A DNA stretch of 64,000 bases from Tiliqua scincoides (lineage: Eukaryota > Chordata > Lepidosauria > Squamata > Scincidae), in assembly GCF_035046505.1 (NCBI RefSeq), contig NC_089821.1, positions 61,536,256 to 61,600,255 on the forward strand, written 5' to 3'. A model generated the notes under the pieces. That model saw only the letters and a program-made list of their open reading frames with translations. It ran no database searches and was not told where the DNA came from. This document shows positions 23,004 to 33,345 of the stretch, one piece after another. Every line of letters starts with the position of its first letter. Within the stretch, counting starts at the first letter, position 1. Made by a program: the position numbers and the translations under genes.

Positions 23004-25884
23004 TCATGGCTTGTACCCCATAATGGATTTTTCCTCCAGAAACTCATCCAATCCCCTTTTAAAGGCGTCTAGGCTAGACGCCAGCACCACATCCTGTGGC
23101 AAGGAGTTCCACAGACCGACCACGTGCTGAGTAAAGAAATATTTTCTTTTGTCTGTCCTAACCCGCCCAACACTCAATTTTAGTGGATGTCCCCTGGTTC
23201 TGGTATTATGTGAGAGTGTAAAGAGCATCTCCCTATCCACTCTGTCCATCCCCTGCATAATTTTGTATGTCTCAATCATGTCCCCCCTCAAGCGTCTCTT
23301 TTCTAGGCTGAAGAGGCCCAAACGCCGTAGCCTTTCCTCATAAGGAAGGTGCCCCAGCCCCGTAATCATCTTAGTCGCTCTCTTTTGCACCTTTTACATT
23401 TCCACTATGTCTTTTTTGAGATGCGGCGACCAGAACTGGACACAATACTCCAGGTGTGGCCTTACCATCGATTTGTACAACGGCATTATAATACTAACCG
23501 TTTTGTTCTCAATACCCTTCCTAATGATCCCAAGCATAGAATTGGCCTTCTTCACTGCCACCGCACATTGGGTCGACACTTTCATCGACCTGTCCACCAC
23601 CACCCCAAGATCTCTCTCCTGATCTGTCACAGACAGCTCAGAACCCATCAGCCTATATCTAAAGTTTTGATTTTTTGCCCCAATGTGCATGACTTTACAC
23701 TTACTGACATTGAAGCGCATCTGCCATTTTGCTGCCCATTCTGCCAGTCTGGAGAGATCCTTCTGGAGCTCCTCACAATCACTTCTGGTCTTTACCACTC
23801 GGAAAAGTTTGGTGTCGTCTGCAAACTTAGCCACTTCACTGCTCAGCCCTGTCTCCAGGTCATTTATGAAGAGGTTGAAAAGCACCGGTCCCAGGACAGA
23901 TCCTTGGGGCACACCACTTTTCACCTCTCTCCATTGTGAAAATTGCCCATTGACACCCACTCTCTGCTTCCTGGCCTCCAACCAGTTCTCAATCCACGAG
24001 AGGACCTGTCCTCTAATTCCCTGACTGTGGAGTTTTTTCAGTAGCCTTTGGTGAGGGACCGTGTCAAACACCTTCTGAAAGTCCAGATATATAATGTCCA
24101 CGGGTTCTCCCGCATCCACATGCCTGTTGACCTTTTCAAAGAATTCTATAAGGTTCGTGAGGCAAGACTTACCCTTACAGAAGCCATGCTGACTCTCCCT
24201 CAGCAAGGCCTGTTCGTCTATGTGTTTTGAGATCCTATCTTTGATGAGGCATTCCACCATCTTACCCGGTATGGATGTTAGGCTGACCGGCCTATAGTTT
24301 CCCGGGTCTCCCCTCTTTCCCTTTTTAAAAAATAGGCGTGACATTTGCTATCCTCCAATCTTCTGGCACTGTGGCCGTTTTGAGGGACAAGTTGCATACC
24401 TTAGTCAAGAGATCTGCAACTTCATTCTTCAATTCCTTAATAACCCTTGGGTGTATGCCATCAGGGCCCGGTGACTTATTGATCTTTAATTTATCAATGA
24501 GGTCTGAAACATCTTCTCTTTTAACCTCTATCTGACTTAACTCCTCGGTCAGGAGGGGCCGTTCGGGTAGCGGTATCTGCCCGAGGTCTTCTGCCGTGAA
24601 GACAGATGCAAAGAACTCATTTAATTTCTCTGCCATCTCTAAGTCTCCTTTTATCTCCCCTTTCCCTCCCTCACCATCCAGAGGGCCAACCGCTTCTCTG
24701 GCGGGTTTCCTGCTTCTAACATATTTGAAGAAGCTTTTATTATTCCCCTTAATGTTGCTGGCCATGCGTTCCTCATAGTCTCGCTTGGCCTCCCCTATCA
24801 CCTTCTTACATTTCTTTTGCCACAGTTTATGTTCCTTTTTATTCTCTTCATTAGGGCAAGACTTCCATTTACGGAAGGAAGCTTCCTTGCCCTTCACAGC
24901 CTCTCTAACTTGGCTGGTTAGCCATGCGGGCACTCTCCTGGATTTAGTGGAACCCTTCTTTCTTTGCGGTATACACCTCTGCTGGGCCTCTATTACTGTT
25001 GTTTTAAGCAGCCTCCATGCATTCTGGAGAGACTGGACTCTTTTTACCCTCCCTTTCAACCTCCTTCTAACCAGCCTCCTCATTTGAGGGAAGTCCGCCC
25101 GTCGGAAGTCAAGGGTTTTTGTTAGAGATTTGCCTGGTATTCTTCCCCCAACGTGCACGTCAAAACGGATCGCAGCATGATCACTGTTCCCCAATGGCTC
25201 AGTAACGTTTACATCTCTAACCAGGTCCTGCGTACCGCACAAAATTAAATCCAGAGTCACCTGTCCTCTGGTGGGCTCCGTGACTAGCTGATCTAAGCCA
25301 CAGTCATTCAGCACGTCAAGAAATCCGGTTTCCTTATCGTGACCAGAACACAAATTGACCCAGTCAATATGAGGATAATTGAAGTCCCCCATGATTACAA
25401 CCCTGTCCTTCCTTGTCACCTCCCTGATCTGTTTCCTCATTTCAAGGTCCCCATCAGATTTCTGGTCTGGAGGACGATAGCACGCCCCCAGTATTACATC
25501 GCTGCACAAGCCTGGTAATTTAACCCACAGAGATTCTACGGTGGAGTCGGACCCACCTTCAATCTCTACTTTGCTGGATTCTATCCCTTCCTTAACATAA
25601 AGGGCCACCCCACCTCCAACACGCCCCTGCCTGTCCCTCCTGTAGAGTTTATAGCCCGGGATTGCGGTATCCCACTGATTCTCCGCATTCCACCAGGTTT
25701 CCGTTATGCCCACTATGTCAATATTTTCCCTTGTCACCAGACATTCCAGTTCTCCCACCTTTGCTCGTAGACTTCGGGCATTCGCATAAAAGCATTTATA
25801 CACGGAATGCCCCAGGATGGGCTGCTTATTCGCTCCTTTGTCCCCGCATCCTCTCATTGTGCCAAACCGTCTATCACATCCCAT
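23004..25884 (-). pseudogene. CR1 ORF2: endonuclease and reverse transcriptase
   Basis: The protein begins MGCDRRFGTMRGCGD. The APE-type endonuclease shows YANARSLRAKVGELE, VGITETWW, VIMGDFNYPHIDW and GNSDHAAI. The reverse transcriptase shows GNYRPVSLTSIPGK, IIYLDFQKVFDTVPH (motif A), KSGVPQGSVLGPVLFN (motif B) and VAKFADDTKLF (catalytic YADD-like box). The C-terminal region runs to FLEEKSIMGYKP. Two breaks are visible: one extra base in the A-run at 24327-24332, which shifts the frame after NVTPIF, and a TAA at 23394-23396 where other copies have GAA. The frame is open for some 50 codons upstream of the chosen Met, so the start could be earlier. Confidence 0.92.
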
Positions 25885-26018
25885 CTCCCTAACTTTCCCA
25901 ATTTCTTCTCCTACCCTGCCTTTGTCTTGTTGTTCTCTAACCTCCCCATCCTCATCCCATAGGGATGAGGAGTCCCGAACCGGATGCCCCTCAGCTCCTG
26001 TCGGCCTTCCCCCAGGGA

Positions 26019-26924
26019 TCAGTTTAAAAGCTGCTCTGCCACCTTTTTAATGTTATGCGCCAGCAGTCTGGTTCCATTCTGGTTCAAATGGAGCCCGTCC
26101 CTCTTGTACAGGCCCCGCTTGTCCCAAAACGTTCCCCAGTGCCTAACGAATCGAAACCCCTCCTCCCTACACCACCGTCTCGTCCACGCATTGAGACCCC
26201 TGATCTCCGCCTGCCTAGCTGGCCCTGCGCGTGGAACAGGTAGCACTTCAGAGAACGCTACCTTTGAGGTCCTGGCTTTCAGCTTCCTGCCTAAAAGCCT
26301 AAATTTGGCCTCCAGGACCTCCCAGCTACACTTGCCCACATCGTTGGTGCCGACATGCACCACAGCCGCTACCTCTCCCCCAGCACTGTCTACCAGCCTG
26401 TCTAGACGAGAAGTGATGTCCGCAACCTTCGCACCAGGCAGGCAAGTCACCATGCGGTCCTCACATCCGTCGCAAACCCCCCTCTCTATGTTTCTAATAA
26501 TCGAATCCCCCACTACAAGAAGCCCCCGACCCCCCTCCCGCCGAGGAGTATCCCGAGTGCGCTCGGATACGGGCCCATCCCCTGGAGAAGGGATCCCCCC
26601 TAGGGGATTGTTTCCCTCCTCTCCAGGATGACGTCCTCCAGTCCCGAGACTTCCCACCCGGGCAGCCGAGGAGCTGCACGCCTGAGGTTGGGACGAAGCC
26701 TGATCGTCCCCAGAAGTCTCCCCACGGTCCTCCTCTGACTGCCTGCGCTTCTCCAGGTCGGCCACCAAGGCTTCAAGGGAGCAGACGCGTTCCCTGAGAG
26801 CCTGGAGCTCCTTGCATCAAGGACACACCCATGACTTATGCCCCAGAGGCATATAATCATACATGTGGCACTCGATGCAGAACACTGGATAGCCCCCACC
26901 CTGCTGCTGGCTGTCTGACTGCAT
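26019..26924 (-). pseudogene. CR1 ORF1: PHD-like finger plus SGNH esterase domain
   Basis: ORF1 begins MQSDSQQQGGGYPVFCIECH and shows a Cys/His cluster (CIECHMYDYMPLGHKSWVCP) followed by an in-frame TGA at 26817-26819 that falls inside the last C-x2-C pair. The frame then stays open for 249 codons: a Leu/Glu-rich coil, a Ser/Gly linker, and an SGNH hydrolase with GRGLLVVGDSIIRNI (block I), VVHVGTNDVGK (block III) and YKRDGLHLNQNG (block V, Asp-x2-His). In CR1 elements this domain is an acetylesterase-like module of unclear role in retroposition. ORF1 ends AEQLLN. Confidence 0.9.
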
Positions 26925-27307
26925 AGCTTTTTTGTTGTTGTTGTTGTTTTATTTAGGGGTCCTTTAAAAAACCGTACACTGGATAGCAGCCCTCTTCTCA
27001 AGGGAAGAGGAAGGGCAGCGTATGGGGCCCTGGCCTCCTCGCCCTGCTGCTGAACTCGCCCATATGCTAAACTCTTGTGCCTTACCTGGCACTTAGTTCC
27101 CAGAGGCACTTGGTTCCCAGAGGCCACACGCGTCTGCAGAGTCTCCAGGCTGTAGTCCACTGTAGTCTCCACTGTATTCTCCAGGCAACTCTGCACTTTC
27201 CTGGCTGTTGTGCTTGCTACAAGAAAGACCATAGGGGACATGGGGCAAATGCAGGTATTGTGTAGAGGAACCATAAAACATGCTTGTATGTTGCTGAGTG
27301 AGCTATT

Positions 27308-27430
27308 AAGAACATAGGAAGAGGTCTGCTTGATCAGACTAAAGGGTAGCCATTATACAGATGCCCCCTCCATAAGTTTATCTCCTCTCCCTTTAAAGTG
27401 AGCTTAGCTGGTGACCACCACCATTGCTGG
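27308..27430 (-). mobile_element. Old CR1 3' fragment
   Basis: GAACATAGGAAGAGGTCTGC and TGATCAGACTAAAGG at the left, and CTCCATAAGTTTATCTCC to CTTAGCTGGTGACCACCACC at the right, match the 3' region of an older CR1 subfamily with the middle missing. It is unrelated in sequence to the adjacent young CR1. Confidence 0.5.
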
Positions 27431-28497
27431 GGCTCTTAAATAGAAGCCCTTGGGAAAATTCTGATAGGGATCAGCTGCTGTGGACTTAAGCCAAATTACA
27501 GTAATGTGCTGAAAACTCCATCAGTGCTGTTTGCACTGTGGGACTGTTTCTTTCCTCTTAATATTTCCACTCCCCCCACTCACTTATGTTGAGTGCAATT
27601 TGCTTTTGTAACTGTCAGCACACGTGCAGAAATCCACAGGGTAATGGGCATTTTCCATGGAATAACCTCACATAAGGAAGCAGTGCTCATGCTGGTTTCC
27701 TTATCCTGTAGATTTCATGCCAAGTATTCTTTGCCACTCATCACCCTCCTAATCCATGAGTTTGGATTTTTCCGCATGGCTTTTTAAGTGTGTGATTGGA
27801 AAAACTGCATGGATCTCAATATCTGTGAATTTGTTGGGTGAGATGGTGTCCTAGACCATCTTCTTAGGGAGCCCTTCTTCGCCCCAGCTCCTCCTCTTGC
27901 TGGTCCAGCTTTCAAAGGCAGCCATCTTCTCTCCCTCAATTGTGGTAAATATGAGAGAAAGGCATGAAAGTGCTGCGTTTTTGAGCTGTGGTCTGAGAAC
28001 TTTTTAGGTCGCATTTGTATTAGCTCATGTTTAAGGGAGCCAGTATTTCTGTGGATATTTGAGAGGCCACACGACCACTATTTTGGCATATCTGCTGATA
28101 CGTGTTTCACTTGTGCATGTGTTTAAATCATGCCATGGCATCTGTTGGGTACTCCTGCAAAAATGTCCAGGAACATCGCTCTGATGTCCACCAGGTGTGC
28201 TGTGGTGTGGTGCAGCTGATGTAACTGTTAGCCCCTCCCTCAGGCTCAAGATATCCCTCAGGATGTAGTTTCTGTCCAGGGTACCAGTTCAAGATGCCCT
28301 TGTAAGTTGTTTGGTTTTGTTATTGTTGTTAATAGAGCAATCAGTAAACAAGCAGATTATTTTCATGGATTAAGAAGAGTATTTAAATTGAGGTAAATAT
28401 GAGAGACTTTAATTAATGTCATTCCCTTGTATTTGTGCTGGAATATATTGGAGCTGTTGGTGCATCTCATTGCTGGTTATGGCTTTATCTACCACAG
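27431..28497. other. IGHMBP2 last intron, right part
   Basis: No exon or named repeat was recognised between the old CR1 scrap and the terminal exon. Confidence 0.4.
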
Positions 28498-28695
28498 GTT
28501 CATGGGTGCGGTGAGAAGGCCAAAGCACATGCCCGACAGAGAATCAGCCGGGAAGGTGTTTTATATGCTGGCAGTGGATTGAAAGACAAGTCCTTGGACC
28601 CTGTCAAAAGAGCTCATCTCCAGAGATGCCTGGATAAGAAACTCAATGAACTGACTAACCAGAGAAAGAGTAAAAAGAAGGAAAAAGAGAAATGA
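28498..28695 (+). CDS. IGHMBP2: IGHMBP2 terminal coding exon
   Basis: The exon starts after CTACCACAG and its first codons ([17 protein letters not shown]) supply the last zinc ligands of the AN1 finger (His and Cys of HGC). It continues [18 protein letters not shown], then a basic tail [19 protein letters not shown] and TGA at 28693-28695. Human IGHMBP2 ends the same way with a Lys/Arg-rich tail. The six exons in this window give 517 residues. The preceding intron is 10.3 kb, the longest seen here, and contains a nearly whole CR1 LINE. Confidence 0.97.
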   Translation, partial: VHGCGEKAKAHARQRISREGVLYAGSGLKDKSLDPVKRAHLQRCLDKKLNELTNQRKSKKKEKEK

Positions 28696-29100
28696 GAGAG
28701 TTCGCTTGATGAAGGCATGGTCCTAACCTATCTGGTCCTTGTGGTACCGACTTGTAGCAGGATGCACAGGCTCTAGAGGAAAATGTCAATGAAGTGTTCG
28801 AACTACTGGGCTTGTTTTCCTTAAAAGCAGGAAGTGCCCTTTTGCATTGCAGTTCTCAGAGGGCCGAAGAAAGAGAAAGGACTTTCTTGGTATAAATGTA
28901 CTACAACTTTCAAACTGTGCTCAGGTTGTGTCTTGTCATGTAAAATGCATTTATATCAACCACATTAAATGTATAAAACGCTATCAGCTAAAAAGGAAGA
29001 GGGCAACTTTTGTTTGGAGTAATTATTATCATAGGCAAAGTAATAAGGGTACAAGAGTGGGTGCGTAGAGGTTTTGCAATAAAAATCTGATAGTAAATGC
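28696..29100 (+). other. IGHMBP2: IGHMBP2 3' UTR
   Basis: About 400 bases follow the stop codon with no coding signal. An AATAAA hexamer lies at 29078-29083, so cleavage is expected near 29095-29110. The end is inferred from this single signal; an L1-type element begins at 29140, so any longer transcript form would run into it. Confidence 0.7.
29078..29083 (+). promoter_or_regulatory. Polyadenylation signal of IGHMBP2
   Basis: Canonical AATAAA about 383 bases after the IGHMBP2 stop codon. It is the first such hexamer I noticed in the 3' flank. A T-run begins at 29140, about 57 bases downstream, contributed by the antisense poly(A) tail of the inserted L1-type element. Confidence 0.7.
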
Positions 29101-29139
29101 CAAGAGCAATGACATTGCATGGTAATATCATAATCATTG

Positions 29140-31030
29140 TTTTTTTTTAATTTTTAAAAATATTTTTCAAAAGCAAACACACATAACACAAAAAACATAA
29201 CATACTTCACTACACAAAGAAGGGTGCAGGAAATCATATCATTATCATATACTAAAACTAATAAATCATTACATATCTTAATCAATTTCCTCTTCTAAAT
29301 TTACTTATTTCATATCATTTTCATTCATCTATCATATCATATCAAATTATATATGTAATACAATCATCTAAATGCCCTATCATATATTTCTAAAACATCA
29401 TTTTCAACCAAGCATAGAAAGGTTTCCGTTGTTCAATTTGTGTCGGTTTTCATTGGTGATCCAAAATTTCTGAAAGTCTGTCCATTTCTGCCACATTCAT
29501 TATTTTCTCTTTCTCTTCTTCCTCACTCTCCATGGAACATGTCTCAAACCATTCCTTTTCCTGTGAGGCTTTCAGTAATTTATCTCTGTAAAAGGTTCTA
29601 ATGAATTTCACATAAATTTCTCTTGGTAATTTGTGTTTTCTCAGATAAAAAGTGCTAACTCTTCTCACTGAATCCAATTCTTTAGATATCTCCTCCATTG
29701 GTGTATCAATCCATTCTGATATTAATCCGACAATCTGTCGTGACATATCTTCTCCTTTCTCTTCTGGTATATTTTGTATCCTCACCATTTGAGCTGCACT
29801 ATCCATCTGAATTTCCATTAAAGTTGTCTCTGCGTCGTGCTGATTTTCTTCTGTCACTGATATTTTATCTTGATCTTTTCTTATCCTTTTCCCCAGTCTC
29901 TCAATCTTTTGTTTATTTTCTTCTGATCTAATTTTCACATCCATCAATTGTCCACTAAGTTCATCTAATTGTTTAGTTAAAGCATCTACGCTGGCTTGGG
30001 TCTGTACAGATTGCTTTATTTGTTGCTGTATCATTGCCAACAGTTTTTCCATGTTGTCTTGCATAGTCTGTTTCCAGTCTTTTCCTTTCGATTCCTCTTG
30101 TATTAATTTTCCAAGTCCTGTCTCTGATGCTGGCGAGCTTCGGACTTTCACTGTTTTACTTGCCATCTTCATTCTTCCTTCCTGTAAAGCTCAAGTGTCT
30201 ATTATCAAACAAATCACTTTCACTTTCAGTTATCTATACATCACATCACATCAACAATAAATCCTCTAATCACTCATCAACAATAACAAAAGAAAATTAT
30301 AAAGTCAAGTTAAACCTTTTGCTCGAACTGTTCTTTAAAACCACTAGATGCCCTCAGCGTATTATCTTCTTTGCTCCACTTATAAACAAAAATCCAGTCC
30401 TTGCAATGTCTTTTTAAATTCACTAGATGTCACTGGTGCACTGTTCTTGTTTTATTTCTGTTTCTCTTATCTACTGAGTTTATACTTGTAGCCTTGGCAG
30501 CCGCATTCCTCAGTCCTCAAGAATGTCAAAACATCCAGCCGCTCTTTCAGGCACTAGCAAATGATAGTAGCAAACCAAGGCAATAAACACTCCAATTCAC
30601 AAATTTTATCCAAGGACAGTTAATTTGTAATCCACCGAAATTCAAAGTTGTAAAGTTGTACTTATATTTTCAGATAACCATAACAAGCTTGGTAAATCTC
30701 TTCTACAATTTTTCCTCACACTGATAAATAGCTGAGGGGGGAACCTCCCCCCCTCCTCTTCTTATAGCAAAAAAGAACCAAATCAGGCAATCAAATTACT
30801 CAGTCCACACCATGCATACACAAACGGAATAACACTTACTGAAGTCTTTCAATGTCTTTCCCTGCTGGAGCTTTCAGCTTGATTCAGCATGAATGGAGGA
30901 ATTTGTCTCTCCTGACAAATAATCCTCCGGTCTCCTCAGATCTGCAGTTTTTGGGGAAAAAACAGAGTGCCTTTCAAGAGTTCAAGAAAGGCATGACTGC
31001 TCAGCTGCTGGCTGGCCCCTCCCCCATATT
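29140..31030 (-). mobile_element. L1-type LINE with ORF1 but no ORF2 (half-L1-like)
   Basis: A 1.9-kb antisense element. It starts on the - strand at a G-rich 5' UTR (GGGGAGGGGCCAGCCAGCAG at about 31025), carries ORF1 (30172-29450) and ends in a 3' UTR with an A-rich tail (T-run at 29140 on the + strand). Imperfect 10-bp target duplications flank it: ATAATCATTG (29130-29139) and ATAACCATTG (31031-31040). A 5' UTR, ORF1 and 3' UTR are present but no endonuclease or reverse transcriptase, so it must have been moved by L1 machinery in trans. Confidence 0.82.
29450..30172 (-). CDS. L1 ORF1p-like protein, 240 aa, open
   Basis: The frame is intact from MKMASKTVKVRSSPASETG to a natural stop. It has a basic N-terminus, a long coiled coil (about residues 30-120: TQASVDALTKQLDELSGQLM, NKQKIERLGKRIRKDQDK), an RRM-like segment starting MVRIQNIPEEKGED and a C-terminal part with KLPREIYVKFIRTFYRDKLL, the order expected of L1 ORF1p, an RNA-binding trimeric chaperone. 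At 240 residues it is shorter than mammalian ORF1p (about 340), mainly at the C-terminus. It belongs to a mobile element, not to the host. Confidence 0.8.
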   Translation of the reverse strand: MKMASKTVKVRSSPASETGLGKLIQEESKGKDWKQTMQDNMEKLLAMIQQQIKQSVQTQASVDALTKQLDELSGQLMDVKIRSEENKQKIERLGKRIRKDQDKISVTEENQHDAETTLMEIQMDSAAQMVRIQNIPEEKGEDMSRQIVGLISEWIDTPMEEISKELDSVRRVSTFYLRKHKLPREIYVKFIRTFYRDKLLKASQEKEWFETCSMESEEEEKEKIMNVAEMDRLSEILDHQ

Positions 31031-31040
31031 ATAACCATTG

Positions 31041-32463
31041 TTGATGGGGTGCTGGGCCCTCCCACCACAAAAGTAATAGAAACAGCCCAGGGTGATTAAA
31101 AACAGCCACTCCATTCCACGTGCCTTTATTTATTTTTTTAAAGGATCAACCCATGCATGCTGAAAGAACAGTTTCAAAACTGAATAGAAATTATGTTTTC
31201 AAGGGGACACAATTGTGCTTTCTCTGCTAATGTATACTGTATACTAGAAGTTTGGTTTCATTTTTTTTTTTGAATGGGGAAAAAAGAAGAAAGAAAGAAC
31301 TTTACTGCGAATAATAGTTTGGGCACACAATAAGGGAGTGGTAATGATGCAGTTTACCACAGTGATTGAGGAGAATATAACCTCCATGTATTTAAAGCAG
31401 CTAGTTTTCTGTCCTATACATAGCTACTTTGAAGCTACCTTTGAAGCCAGCAGTAGGGTAGAAGTATGCAATAACTAGTCACAAAGTGGGAAATATCCTT
31501 GTCCACCATAAATTATACAAGATGAATTTGCTGCAGGTCATCCGTAAGCTGAAGTAAATTCAGAAGCAGTTGATCTGCAGTGAATGCATGAACACATTTA
31601 CCAGTGGGTAGTGGATGCCACTGGAAGCCATGTTGGCATGGATTTAGAATTAGAATTAGTGCATGTTACATCACTTTGAAAATGAGCTAAATGTCTGCTA
31701 AAACCTAAGATCTAAGCATCCAGAGAGACCGAAACTCTGGTCAACCCCACAATCAGCCATCATAGTTTCCATGAGCTACTCAGCTTGGCTTTTCCTTTTT
31801 GCCTCTCTTCCCCACTGGTGTGTCTGTCCATTCTGCCCAGCAGAAGTATTCATAGCTCTTTGCTTTAATCATAGAAGATTTCTCTCATTTTCTCTTAGAA
31901 TTATGCAGTTCTTGGTTTCTCCTCCAAAAGCAACTGTAAAATCTCTCTCTGAAAGCTACATGAAATGTCAGGCCATTAATGGAACAAAAATGGAAAAGTC
32001 CATACCCCTGAGGAGGATTGCTGCTTTTAAGAAAGGCGGGTGGATTATAGGAACAGGGTAGTGCACACAGAGAAAATTGTCGTGCTGCTTGGATCAAAGC
32101 CAAAAAAAAAATACAAGCCACGTAGCCAACACCATTTTAAAACATATACAACCCCCACCCACCCCCTTAAATGAGAGGATCTACCAAAGTCCCAGCCTAT
32201 CCCTCATGATGCTACTGGAATTGTTAATGTATTTTCTGTTCATGAGAGTCCAGTGGGACATGGCTGTTTTGGCATCTCTCCCAGGAACCTTATAAATATG
32301 CCTTATGCTTCCAGACTTGTTTGTCCATAGGTACTGTCAACTCAAACTGGCAATGGCTCTCTAAGGCTCAGGCAGAGTTTGTCCTAACCCTGCTAGCAGA
32401 GATCCTTTCTCACTAGAGTTGTTGGGACTAAACCCAAGGCATGTGTTGTGCCACTGGGCCTTA
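31041..32463. other. Intergenic, no recognised feature
   Basis: AT-rich DNA between the half-L1-like element and a hAT element. No exon or named repeat was recognised. Confidence 0.4.
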
Positions 32464-32471
32464 CCTTAGAG

Positions 32472-32823
32472 CAATGTTTCTTAAATTGTGGGTCGGGACC
32501 CACTAAGTGGGTCGTGAGCCAATTTCAGGTGGGTCCCCATTATTTCAATATTTTATTTTTAATATATTAGACTTGATGCTACCATGGTATGTGACTGCAT
32601 TTGGGGAAATATTTCAGACCTGTACTTTTAACAAACTACTATGTATATTCTTTTAACAATGATAGTAAATGGAACTTACTCCTGGGTAAGTGTGGGTAGG
32701 ATTGCAGCCTCAGATTTCCTGCTTGATGACATCATTTTTGGTCATGACATCACTTCCGGTGGTTCCCGACAGATTCTCATTCTAAAGAAGTGGGTCCCGG
32801 TGCTAAATGTGTGAGAACCACTG
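32472..32823. mobile_element. hAT-type element with exact 8-bp target duplication
   Basis: CCTTAGAG is found on both sides (32464-32471 and 32824-32831). The left end is CAATGTTTCTTAAATTGTGG and the right end, inverted, CAGTGGTTCTCACACATTTA; both run into a GGGACCCAC motif. The right arm carries ATGACATCACTTCCGG, also found near 49890 and 52410 in related copies. Part of a family C repeat lies inside at 32670-32710. No transposase. Confidence 0.85.
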
Positions 32824-33345
32824 CCTTAGAGCCACAAAACTATGGACATTTTTGGTTGATGTTCCAGATGAAGGCACCCGCCTTATTTGGGGCTTTGAAG
32901 CTGTATATTTACAGCACCAGACAACCTCCAGAATAGGTACTCCATAGTGTTAACGTCTTTTTTTCAAAATTAAATTCAATCCAAAAGGGGAGGCAATTGT
33001 CCAGTTACCAGGCCAGGATTCCCAATATCGTATTATTCTGTATATTACCTTGATTTTGTACACTCAGCTACTCTGAGGGAGGAAAAAACAAAAAAAAATT
33101 GGATGTCACTCCTATTTTGGTGGCTTATGACCTTCCTTTTCACCTTACTGTCTGAACAAGAGCACAAGTACATAAACTGGTTTCTGGTTCTGTTATCTAC
33201 CTTGCTTTCCTTTGCCACAGATGTCCTAGAACAGTGTTTCCCAAACTTTTTAGCACCAGGATCCATTTTTTTAAAATGACACTGTTTCAGAACCCACCTA
33301 GGTTTACCCAACTTTAAAAAAAATGAGATCAAGATCTAAAAAGAA

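Larger units (their letters stand above)
22812..27240 (-). mobile_element. CR1 LINE, nearly full length
   Basis: A 4.4-kb antisense element in the last IGHMBP2 intron. Reading the - strand there is a GC-rich 5' UTR (about 27240-26925), ORF1 (26924-26019), ORF2 (25884-23004) and a 3' UTR ending in three copies of an octamer (ACATAAGA on the + strand, 22812-22838). Both ORFs are nearly intact. I count three disabling changes: a TGA in ORF1, and one frameshift and one nonsense codon in ORF2. The 5' edge is approximate. Low divergence from 13391-14225 suggests recent activity of the family in this lineage. Confidence 0.93.

Noticed and set aside
23349-26631. Long + strand open frames (up to 215 codons) across the CR1
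   Set aside because: They run antisense to CR1 ORF1 and ORF2, which carry all recognisable motifs.
26600-27274. 224-codon - strand frame spanning the CR1 5' UTR and the start of ORF1
   Set aside because: Low-complexity composition and in a different frame from ORF1; probably an open-by-chance GC-rich stretch.
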